Source: Effrenium voratum (lineage: Eukaryota; Sar; Dinophyceae; Suessiales; Symbiodiniaceae). From it: DNA of 64,000 bases. Both the position numbers and the translations under genes were made by a program. The stretch's first letter is position 1. Each line of letters starts with the position of its first letter. Below, in pieces: positions 35,069 to 64,000 of this stretch. Under the pieces are notes generated by a model. The model worked only from the letters and a program-made list of their open reading frames with translations, made no database searches and was not told the DNA's origin. The stretch spans positions 909,036 through 973,035 of the forward strand of contig CAUJNA010001602.1 in assembly GCA_963377175.1 (NCBI GenBank), given 5' to 3'.

Positions 35069-35935
35069 CTGAAGAGCGCAGCAGGAAGCACTCAGGGCTT
35101 GTGTTGCGGATCACGGGTTTGCATGTTGAAACAAGCTTGTGTCAAGGTCCGTGTCCCCGTCCCAATCCATCCGCAGAAAGGTGGATTCGAACCCAACTAA
35201 CTACAAAGCAAGAGAGCCAACCACATCCAAAACAAAACAAAACCTGGCAAACTGCCGAAGCTTAACAACTTGCAATGCTTTGGGCATCCACCGTAGCCCC
35301 AGAACGTGCGCGTTCTCCTTTGCGCGCCTGTGCTTGAAACGAGGCTCTGTCCAGGCTGGTGACACCCTACATCTCTACAAGCGAACATCGATCCAGACTG
35401 CAGAGACCCTCAGAAACATGGTTAGCTGGTCCTTCCTTCAGCCACTGTGGCAAGGGGTCGATAGGCAAAGGGTACCTGCGCTTTGGGCAGAACTCTGCTG
35501 GATCCTCACAGAAGCCAACAAACAAGCAGCGGGCAAGGACCACACTGCGGCCCAATATCGATCCCGAACATCTCTTCGAACCCCACCTTTGCAACGCTAC
35601 AATTTCATGAGCAACCCATGACCTTCGACATAACTTGTCTATGTCACTGTTTCTTTGTCAGTGGAACCCCTTTCTGGGGTTGTTCCATATGGTTTACCCC
35701 AGGAAATACTTGGTTGACGTTGGAAGTGGAGCAAAAATATAAATTGTAGCAGATAAGTGGGGATTTCCCACTAAACCACAATAAGCAAAAATGTAAAGTG
35801 TTTCCCAACAACAACCATGGAAAAGTCAACGGAAAAGCCAATCCCGTTTGGGCTGGACGGGAAAAAATGCCATTTGGCTTTGCTGTTGGCTTCCCTTCTA
35901 ACCCAAGGTGAATAGGTACCCTCAAACAAAGACTA

Positions 35936-35952
35936 CACACACACACACGCAG

Positions 35953-35987
<35 letters not shown>
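35936..35987. repeat. CA microsatellite
   Basis: An interrupted (CA)n run with two CGCA interruptions. Confidence 0.95.
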
Positions 35988-35988
<1 letters not shown>

Positions 35989-36627
35989 CCGTTACGAGAC
36001 AAGATGAAGAGGTGCACTAGCGTGTCCGCTGACCTATGAAGGCTTCCGTGGAAATTCCTTGAAGGCGACGGTGAGACCATGCAAGCCTCACTCCTCATGA
36101 TGCGGCCGGTCATACCCGACCCCGCAAACATCTTGGTGCAAACAAAAAGCCACACAACAAGAAGTATCCCAGAAACAATGGCTCTTTGGCAACGCGCTTC
36201 AATCGCAACCGAGAGGAGTGACTGTACAATGGCGGAGAATGTATGGGCATGGCAAAAGAGAAGCGGCGCACTAGCAGGCGCGGCAGTCTTGGTTTGCATG
36301 CCATGTTTGGGTGTGGTTCAGTTCGAATGGGGTTATCTTTGTATCAGAAAGTGGCCCGAAAACCCACAACCATGTCTGGAATGTATCATGAGCTATCCTG
36401 CCTTTTTTTGATCCAAAAAAGTTGGGGCCCTTGTCTGCCATCTGGGTTGGCCTCAACAACGGAAGCCCTCCCATGGTTCGAAATCAAAAAGCCCCCTGGG
36501 ACGAGAATTCGCAGCACCCATCCGCTGCTTTCCTCTTTCGCCACTGCCAGGGTGCCGATAAACGCACAGCAAGAGGCAAGTGGGCGGCCAAAGTCCCACC
36601 CGAAACCGCCAACTCACCGACTTCGGC

Positions 36628-36742
36628 GGCAAATGGGTGTGTCTTTTGTTCGGGGACCCTAAAAATGGAAAATGGTCCTTGTGGTTTCCCTTTACAACCA
36701 CAAAAAAAAGGTACCCTCAAAAAAAAGACACACCCAAATGCC
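36628..36742. mobile_element. TIR element, 115 bp (E1)
   Basis: The left end ggcaaatgggtgtgtctttt (36628-36647) and the right end (36723-36742) are inverted copies with 18 of 20 bases matching. The centre has a second small inverted repeat, ttgtggtttccctttacaac. There is no coding capacity. It lies between gene B and the first recognised exon of gene C. Confidence 0.75.
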
Positions 36743-37780
36743 AAATGTGCTCTAGAGTGGTTTTCCAGTTCGGGTTTCCCATGAGCGGCATTATCCAGCG
36801 GGGCTTTGGGATGCAGGATTTCGCCGGACCGAATTCAGCTTAGCCCGAGCGCGGTCACGGGCTCAAGCACAAGGCAAAGTGCTGTCAGACAAATGCCGCT
36901 TAGTCTGACTCAGAAAGCTTGACTGGCCAACGCCATCATGACTTCCATTGACGCGTCTCCCTCCAACAAACGCGGATGCTCAAACACCATCCTATTTTGG
37001 AAAGGGGCCCAATGCTTCCATGTTGGAGGGAGGGCACCTGCTTTCTTTGTTTGCTTGGCGTGGAATCTCTTTAAGCGCACCCGATGACTCAGTAACTGCT
37101 ACCAAACTCGATGTGGATTTGTCTCATGGATGTTGATGCACCTACGTGTAGTTTGAGTTGTTAGCTCCGCTTGGGCTTCCCGTTGCCTTAATTTCTAGTT
37201 CCGTGGAGGCCTCGAATGGGTCTTCTTTGGATATGGAACCTCCAAATCATGAGTGATTCCTGCTTGATTCTTTCCCCCGTTAGAACAAGACACACTCATT
37301 TGGGCCAAAGAAGCCTATTTGAAACAGAAACAAGAACCACAAGGAAACCAACCACCTGGAGGGGTCCCCATCTGGAGGTTGGGTTCATCAGCACAACCCT
37401 GGCGAGACTTGCCGTCTCTGTCAACCAAAACAACAAATAAGACTTATCATTGAATACAACAGACTTATAAATGGGGGTCAACATTACAATGGAAGAGATA
37501 CTTGAGGTACAGTCGTCAGCCAAAAGATGACGCAATACAGAATACGCGATCTCGGGTCCTTTTGATGCCGTGTTTGAAACCACAAGGGAAACATTCCCTC
37601 TGGAGGTGGACTTAAACCCGGGACACGGGCAGTGCAGTGGCGTTTGCCTTTGTAGGGCAACCGGTCCAAGGATCAAGACTCGCCCGGCTGGCAAGCCTTG
37701 CCCGGCTCGGCAGGTAAGCCGGTGAGGCGGCCAGGGAAGTGCCAAGGGAATCACCTCCTCACATTCACGGCACTGTGGCA

Positions 37781-37851
37781 TATGGGTGTGTCTTTTTTTT
37801 CGGGCCCCCCAAAAGGCCAAAAGGGGGGCCCCGAAACAAGACAACCCCATA
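37781..37851. mobile_element. TIR/hairpin element, 71 bp (E2)
   Basis: The outer arms tatgggtgtgtcttttt and (right, inverted) tatggggttgtcttgtt match 14 of 17. The inner part, cgggcccccc opposite ggggggccccg, extends the hairpin almost to the centre. Its outer end shares TGGGTGTGTCTTTT with E1. Confidence 0.65.
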
Positions 37852-38102
37852 CAGGTCTCTCAAAAGTGGACCAGAGCGATGCCCGTCCAAAGGGCCCTCG
37901 GGCCCTGGGCCGATGGCTCCACGTCCTTCTGGTGCGCCGGGAAACCGGTTTGGCCACCGAAAAAATCCCCAAGCCAAGGGATCTAAAAATCCAAATGCGT
38001 TGAAACCGCGAAATCAAATGCTTTCCCTCTTCCTGTTGGTATCCTTTGGCTCCTTTCCACAGGCGCACAGCTGGATGCAAAAAGAGAAGAGATTCACGGA
38101 GG

Positions 38103-58283
<20,181 letters not shown>

Positions 58284-58349
58284 GGAGGAAGCCGTGATTT
58301 AGAGGGATGAAAAGACATCGTCAAAATCACAAAGTAACCCAGTTGGAAG

Positions 58350-58365
58350 CTTGAGCCAAAATGGC
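58350..58365 (-). other. Relict dinoflagellate spliced leader (16-nt exact match)
   Basis: The same 16 nt as at 1867-1882, on the minus strand just before gene B exon 1. Two exact copies of this 16-mer, both on the minus strand and both 66-80 nt before an ATG, are very unlikely by chance. Confidence 0.85.
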
Positions 58366-58654
58366 AAGGGTCATTTTGTAAATAACCGGAAAGGGCACCC
58401 GAACACTGGACCAGACCAGTGGACCTGCCAGTGAAGCTGCTGATCAGTCGACCCAGTCTTTTGCATTTGATCCCCATTTGGTTGATCCTTGTATAAATTC
58501 GGGGGTGTCCTTTTTTGAGGGTGCCCTTTTTGGTTGGTGTCGAAGGCAAACCAAAAGAAAGCCAACCAAATGACACACTCCTTTGACGTCATGCTCCCCA
58601 AAATCCAAAACGCCCGTCCCGTCCCAAAAAAAAAACACGAGACCGCCCCCGCGC

Positions 58655-58764
58655 CTTTCCACCAGGTACATCTCGTAGTCGCCCCACTTCTTGCCAAGCC
58701 AGGCGACCAGGCACCAGAAGCCAAAGAACAGAATGCCTGCGCTTTGCAACCCCATCTTGAGGCT
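58655..58764 (-). CDS. Gene A exon with predicted transmembrane helix
   Basis: The acceptor tggccgttcag, phase 0, 36 codons plus two bases to a GAAAG|GC donor. SLKMGLQSAG leads into ILFFGFWCLVAWLG and then KKWGDYEMYLVE. Confidence 0.65.
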
Positions 58765-61700
58765 CTGAACGGCCAAATGAGTGAACCAAATGGGGGTTAA
58801 GGCCGTCTGACGCTTCGGACCCAACATTTAGTTCCCTGTTGACGCCACACTATGTCTCATGTGTAATCGTTTGGGGGGCAGGGAATTGGGCGATTGAAAA
58901 GCAACTGTCTCTTGACCGAAACATGGTGATCACCATACTGTATTTTGCTCGACAGGAGCAGGTACGCTCAAGTTCAAGTCAAACACAAGTCGCCCGTGGA
59001 CTTGAGTTGTCAAAAGATACCGGTCACCGTCCAAAAGCTTGAACAGCAAGCATGGAGTTTCAACTGCAAAGGGATGGGAAAGATGAAATCGGGGCTTTCA
59101 GGCCGGGCTCAATAGGCCGTGGCACTGCGTTCTACACAGCACGAGTCATATATATATATATATGTATAGTGATGTTCAACCTGCATTGGCAGCACGGGCT
59201 TGCTGAATATGGACGGCGTACATTTGAAAAACACCCAAGGCCCCCACCAGGATTTTTTGGAGATCAGGGATGGCGTTCAGGTCATCAGTTCATATATTCA
59301 CCAGCATGGGGCTTCCATGCGGAAGGACAATTTGTATACGTGTATAGATGTAGGTAGAAAAATAATAGAGAGAGATACAACAATGTATATCACCATGTAT
59401 ATTCCCCGCCCGCCCCCCTCCCCGCCCCCAACCAGAAACACGCATTGGCCCAGACCATGAAAGCCTGGGAAACGCTCATTTGTTGCCTGCGATAATTGAA
59501 ACTTACACATCGGTGTGTGTGAAAGCCTTAAGCTCTAAAGAAGTTACAGACTTCAAAGCTTCACAGGATCCAGAACCTCAGAGGCTTTTCCCAGAACCTC
59601 CGGAACCTCACCGCAAGCTTCAAAGCGCATACCGCCTTGAGCACTTTGGGAGCGCTTTCAAGCGAAGTTGAGGGCTTAGGCCCAAGTGGTCTGGAGTCTG
59701 CAGAGTTTCAACGTGATTCAAAGCTGTGGGGCTGAGTCCTCGTAACATGGTTGTTCTTGGCAGTCTGCCCATTCTGCAGGCAGAGGATGTATCCAAAGTA
59801 TAGAGAGACCCTCCTTTCTCAGAAAGCCCTGAAAAAGATGACACTTCAGAAATGTCGAGCAAGTGTAGGCAGTAGCACTGAGGCTTCATTGGCAAATGTG
59901 CCACATTGTTCACCTAACGTGTCTGAGTTGTCATACGGCAGTTGTTACAATGTTACAATGTCGCACAAATATCTTTCAAAGAAAATGGCTTCTTTGAAAG
60001 GAGTACCTTGAACAATTTGCACGCATGAGTTGTGGATCATTCACATGCACCTACCATCAAGTGCTCAACCTCAGAAACCGTAGCCAAAAGGTGCGCTGCG
60101 TTGTGTCGCATCTAAATTTTCGTGGTCGTAAGACCATTCTTTGCTTTGGATACACATATATCCGTGTGCAAAGTGACCCTGCCGTTTGGGCCTTTCCTCT
60201 GACAAAGGGTTTAAACGGTTTAAACGGTGTAAACGGTTTAAACGGCTTGGGGCCCTGGCCCTGGGGGGGGACCCTTCCTCTCAGAAAGGGTTTTAATGGT
60301 TTAAACGGTTTGGGGCCCTGACTCTCTTCTTTGCTGTTGTGTTTGGCATCTTTTGACTAAACCTCAGCTTAGAAATAGGACAGAGGTAGATCCAAGCCGA
60401 CTAAAACGTCATTCGGGCTTCAAGATTCGCTGGAAAAGTGTCAAACCTGAAGCATGCAGATTGTCTTTGGACATGCACCCCTTTTTGTTGCTGCTTTCCC
60501 CAAAGCCTCAAAACAGGCAAAAAACACTGCAAACACCAGTGAATTGTGAAACAGCGGTTTAAATAGGATCTCCGTTCAAAGACTATGTTAATTGGAATGT
60601 GGATGTCAAAATAGACTTTAAAGGCAGTCTCCGTTTCTTCTTTTGAACTTAATGAGGAAATACTCCTCGTAGGATGTTCCAGTTTAACCAGAATCGAAAT
60701 AGGTTTTCTTGTTCAAAGAAGACTTGTAATAAATCCAAGTAAAACCCATCTTTTAAGACAAGCCCATCTAAATTATCGTTCAAAAAAAAAGAAAAAACAG
60801 AATATCTACTAGAATTATGGCATTGATCAAACAACCGAATTGAACGTTTCACATTGTAATTTTGATTGTGTTTCTCAAATTAGACTCTAAAGGGGGTCGT
60901 TTTTTGCTAGGATCGTGGTTTCAATGTTCTATAAAACTTAAGTGGAGTTTAGTAAGGAAACTATCCTAGTGCGATGTCTAACTTAACGAGAATCTAAATG
61001 GGTTGTTCTTTTCAATTTCGCTTTTTTCAAGTTGGAATTTAAATCGTGTTCTAGTTGTATTGTTTGATCGCACAATAAATAGAAATTTATCAGGACACAT
61101 GTCTAGTAGAGCGTCTAGTTTTCACGAGAATTTAAGTAGACTTGTTGTAAAATGATATGATTGATTGGCGTTCATATTTCAAACTCGCCTCTGAAACGGC
61201 TCTCTTCTTCTAGCATTGAGTTTGCCAAATTTCGAGTTGGAATTTAGATAGAAGTTGGCAGTGAAACATCCTAATATAATTTCTAGATTTAAAGATGATG
61301 TACATAGGATGTCCTGTTGGAAGAATCTGCTTAATTGTGATTCTTGCTTCAAATTGGATTTTAAAGAGGACTTCTTTTCAGGATGTTGCTTCCAGTTTCT
61401 AATTGGAATCTAATAGATTTCAATAAGGTCCTTTTTGTTGCTGCTTTCCCTAAAGCAAAAGAAGGCATGAACAAAAAGGTAGACCCTTGAGGGGGGGGGG
61501 GTAGCATGTATAAATATGTATATATATATATATGTATATATAGAGATTATATTCTGCATCTGGCAACAACCATTGGCAGTACTCTGATGATCAAGGGATT
61601 GCTTTGGCACCTGCCCAAACTGCATACTCACAAGCTCCGTGCATGCCACGCCTCCCCATCGTGAGAAGAAGATGTTGACTTTGGATCTCTCCTGCCGATA

Positions 61701-62594
61701 AGCCGGATAAACCGGAGCACAGCGCCACTGGGCCACGGTGCCGACAGGTCAACATGTCTACGCAGCTTTGGCTTCAAAGAACAAACTTAGGTGTGCCAAT
61801 CTGGACCTGCGAAGGAACCTGTCAAATTAAACATGCGCCCCACAATCAAGCTCTGCAAAAAAGAAAAGGTTTGCCTGCGACTTGATCGAGTCCCAAGCGA
61901 ACGCTGCAGCATTGTACATTTCATTGAGCCACGTCCCTTCCAGCAATGGCAAGTACCATCTTGACAAAGGATAGCCTCTCCATCCCCTCTCGCAACAAAC
62001 ACGAGGGTGCATCAAAGCCAGGCCCGACACTACCAAGCATATATATCCACGGGCGATCTACCGGGCTGGTGTTGAACAACAGTGAGACTTCTTCGATTTG
62101 GGCCAAGGCGAACGAACGCCGTCGACGCGCGAACGGCCGAGCTGTCTCCTTCTTCTTCTCCTCCCAGTAGTCCCGCTGCTCCTGCAGCTTTCTGGTCACC
62201 TGCTCCGGGGTCTCGGGAGGCACTTTCTTCCTTGGACACGGGAGGGCGACGGTTGCACCCGAAGCCGAGCACTAGAAACTCACCCCGGGCCGGCCATGAC
62301 TTAGCGCCCCACTCCTCTGTTTTCGCGCTGAAGCTACGCCTGGAAGCCAGGGGATCGGGTCGGGCAACTCCCGTAACCCCGCCCACGCTTCACCATTTCA
62401 CCAGTACTTGTAGGTTTGTTGGTTGGAGTTCCGAGTTTGTTGGTTGGGGTCCAGAATTGTTGGTTACTAGTTCAACAAGCAGTTGAACCGGCTGAACCAG
62501 TCGAGCCGGTTGAACCATGACCAAACCAAAACCTCTCAGCCCCGCGCAGCGCCACTCGCGCGGGCGCGCACAGCGCGGTCCGCGGCAGCCGCGC
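58655..62594 (-). CDS. Gene A: three recognised exons, membrane segment
   Basis: Exons 62533-62594, 62149-62230 and 58655-58764 join in phase (2, then 0, then ending 2). They encode a basic Ala/Arg stretch, a charged helix (KLQEQRDYWEEKKK), and a hydrophobic segment (ILFFGFWCLVAWLG) followed by KKWGDYEMYLVE. The last looks like a transmembrane helix with a charged cytosolic or lumenal tail. Neither start nor stop was found. The last exon ends 290 bp before the relict spliced leader of gene B, and its phase would also fit gene B exon 2. So it may be a separate gene, or the 5' part of gene B with the SL-bearing copy inserted within. Confidence 0.55.
60193..60320. repeat. GTTTAAACG tandem repeat with block duplication
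   Basis: The 9-bp unit gtttaaacg is repeated four to five times at 60209-60246. The larger block (cttcctct..aaaggg.. unit ..ttggggccctg) occurs twice. GTTTAAAC is palindromic. Confidence 0.85.
60481..60506. repeat. Flanking direct repeat, left copy
   Basis: The 26 nt starting ctttttgttgctgctttccc match 61431-61456 with one mismatch (25 of 26). Confidence 0.85.
60507..61430. repeat. AT-rich island of degenerate repeats
   Basis: Clearly more AT-rich than the rest of the window. A loose unit recurs: ttaaag..(t)cttctt, then a short gap, then gatgt.taacttaacgagaatctaaatgg. The latter part recurs near 60672, 60971, 61109 and 61274. Flanked by the direct repeats at 60481 and 61431. No coding potential. 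Confidence 0.7.
61431..61456. repeat. Flanking direct repeat, right copy
   Basis: Copy of 60481-60506, 950 bp away, one mismatch. Confidence 0.85.
61640..62040 (-). other. Unassigned coding-like frame
   Basis: One minus-strand frame reads RWYLPLLEGTWLNEMYNAAA and FAWDSIKSQAN (62020-61860) without recognised domain or clear splice borders. It could be a gene A exon or retroelement relic. Confidence 0.3.
62149..62230 (-). CDS. Gene A exon, charged helix, GA donor
   Basis: The acceptor tcccgtgtccaag, one base completing Arg, then 27 codons: KKVPPETPEQVTRKLQEQRD and YWEEKKK, ending AAG|GA in phase 0. A second frame is open but less protein-like. Confidence 0.7.
62405..62512. repeat. TTTGTTGGTTGG repeats plus inverted repeat
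   Basis: Three imperfect copies of tttgttggttgg(a/g)gt, followed by a hairpin: gttgaaccggct and agccggttgaac around ten bases. Confidence 0.75.
62533..62594 (-). CDS. Gene A exon (ARLPRTALCAPARVALRGAE)
   Basis: The acceptor cacccctccccgag, 20 codons plus two bases to a GAGAG|GT donor. Its phase fits the 62149 exon. The plus strand also has an open frame in this GC-rich patch. Confidence 0.5.
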
Positions 62595-62649
62595 CTCGGG
62601 GAGGGGTGGAAGGCGTGGGACTGCGATCCCGTCCGAAACGAGAGCCACG

Positions 62650-64000
62650 CAGATCGCTTATTCACCAACTTGGGTGATTTTCAGAGACTTCGAGGGATGG
62701 GCGGAATAAATCTGTGCTGGGTGAATTGTGTTGATTCCCCAGGCCAAAATGAGGGGGGGGACTCGTTTAAAGGAACTTTCATCATGGGCTGGCAGTCGCA
62801 ACGTTAGCTAGAATGGACACGAGAAAATAGGAATGCGTCCCCTGGTTGGTGTGGCAACATGAGAAAGTCATGCGGCGTCTGTGGTTGAAATCATGTGCTT
62901 GTGATCTTCCGGAGCCAAAAATTGACAGGCAGAAAGCTCTGCCCGAACTTGGATATAAACAGATCCGCCAATTCAACTTCAGTCTGCGATGTTCCTACGG
63001 GTTGTCTCCAGATCCGGTGATCCCCCCGATTTTGTGTTTGTGTTTTCCTTTGCCTTCAGGTTGAAAAACCCAAGAATACATTTACCTTCAAAACAAGCAC
63101 TTCCGAATCTCCTCGAAGCCTTAGCTCTGAAGGATCCTTTTCCGGATGCTTCCGGAGAATGAAGCCCAATCTTTGGCAAACCCCTGGGGAGCACGTTCCT
63201 CTGGTACACTCTTGGGGTTAATGGGAAATCCTATTTTGAGACACATGACCAGCTGAAGTGTCCTCCTTCTAACCAACAAACGACTGACATGCTTTGTTGC
63301 ATTTCACGAACAAATAATCATCTCAAATGACATGTCTGCATTCCTTCTGTGGACGCTAGCGAATCATTATCAATGTTCTCAAGATGAGCTTCTGGGCAGG
63401 CAACTTTGGCCGAGCTGTTGTAGTGAAATCTGCACCTGGGAATGCTCCGCATCTTGATTGGGGTTGAAGGGAAACCAACAACCAAGAGTAAACAAGCCAT
63501 GTTTGCGCCTCTGGTTTTCGAAACACCCATCGCTCTCTCTCACCGCAATCTCCAGACCTTTGAAACCGCTGGGGCGCCCTAGCGCAGAGCCGCAGCGACA
63601 TGCCGCAGGCGCGCGAAGCGAAAACTGGTACTTCCGCCTATGCTGCCACCTGTTGGGATTGGCCGAAAGAGCCCATACCTCCTGGAATCTGCTAGTTTCT
63701 TTAAGAACCAAATGCTCCAAGCAGCTTCCCTCAAAAGGAGAATTCTGGCTCGAAATCTGTCCAAGTGAGATACGCATCCGGCCGATATGCTCTTTGCCAT
63801 GCACTCCAACGGGTCACGCCACGGGCGAGCATGAGCCCAAGGGATGGGTTGATGGCTTTTGGATAGTCCAAATTGGGTTCATTCCGTACATCCATCTTTC
63901 AAGATCAGTGCTTCTTTGGAGCCTGGTCAAGCGACGTTCCTTTCGGAATGCATTCGAAGACGCTCGGCTTGACGATCGCGAAAGCATGCGCAGCTGCTCC
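62650..64000. other. No gene seen
   Basis: A GC-rich patch at 63550-63640 has an ATG on the minus strand (MSLRLCARAPQRFQ) but no confirmed splice partner. The rest shows nothing I can support. Confidence 0.4.

Noticed and set aside
35170..35200. B-box-like GGGTTCGAATCC on the minus strand
   Set aside because: No matching A box or acceptor stem at the required distance.
37296..37850. Minus-strand open frame of 184 codons
   Set aside because: No recognisable domain, mixed composition, and it contains the TIR element E2; probably chance.

Overview
The window reads as nuclear DNA of a dinoflagellate, most likely a Symbiodiniaceae-type genome (the genus is inference). Three things point there. 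Two exact 16-nt matches to the 3' part of the conserved dinoflagellate spliced leader (GCCATTTTGGCTCAAG on the minus strand) lie at 1867-1882 and 58350-58365. Coding sequence is cut into very small exons (26-110 nt) whose introns end in AG but start mostly with GC, and also with GA or GT. The remainder is a mix of long microsatellites, small inverted-repeat elements and decayed retroelements. All coding sequence I can support is on the minus strand, as expected for unidirectional dinoflagellate gene blocks.

Layout in transcription order (high to low coordinates). Gene A (about 62.6-58.65 kb) has three recognised exons: a basic stretch, a charged helix and a membrane segment. Gene B (58.37-38.1 kb) has a relict spliced leader, an ATG, a short N-terminal domain, about six MORN repeats each split by introns, and a serine/proline-rich tail ending at a stop at 38103. 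Gene C (35.07 to about 9.6 kb) has four MORN repeats, a linker and a coiled-coil region; its 5' end was not found. A few isolated exon-like patches follow (8.7, 7.45, 6.57 and 5.15 kb). At the left edge (1-1786) is an intronless, frameshifted zinc-ribbon ORF, also preceded by a relict spliced leader. The exons of genes B and C were not called on composition alone: over long runs their splice phases and the 23-residue MORN register fit together exactly.

Between exons lie decayed reverse transcriptase-RNase H sequence (24.96-25.56 kb), several 70-130 bp terminal-inverted-repeat elements inside introns (best at 38262, 39957, 53953 and 54588) or between genes (36628, 37781), an AT-rich island flanked by 26-bp direct repeats (60.5-61.43 kb), an array of GGCTACGCG units around a long AGT repeat (3.8-4.5 kb), a 1.4-kb GT-type microsatellite (47.3-48.75 kb), and several degenerate minisatellites.

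The most interesting combination is a MORN gene whose 5' end carries a relict spliced leader, implying descent through a processed cDNA, yet whose body is now split by about 18 introns, some carrying introner-like TIR elements. This suggests intron gain after retroposition. Exon ends are predictions by eye; no search or RNA evidence was available.
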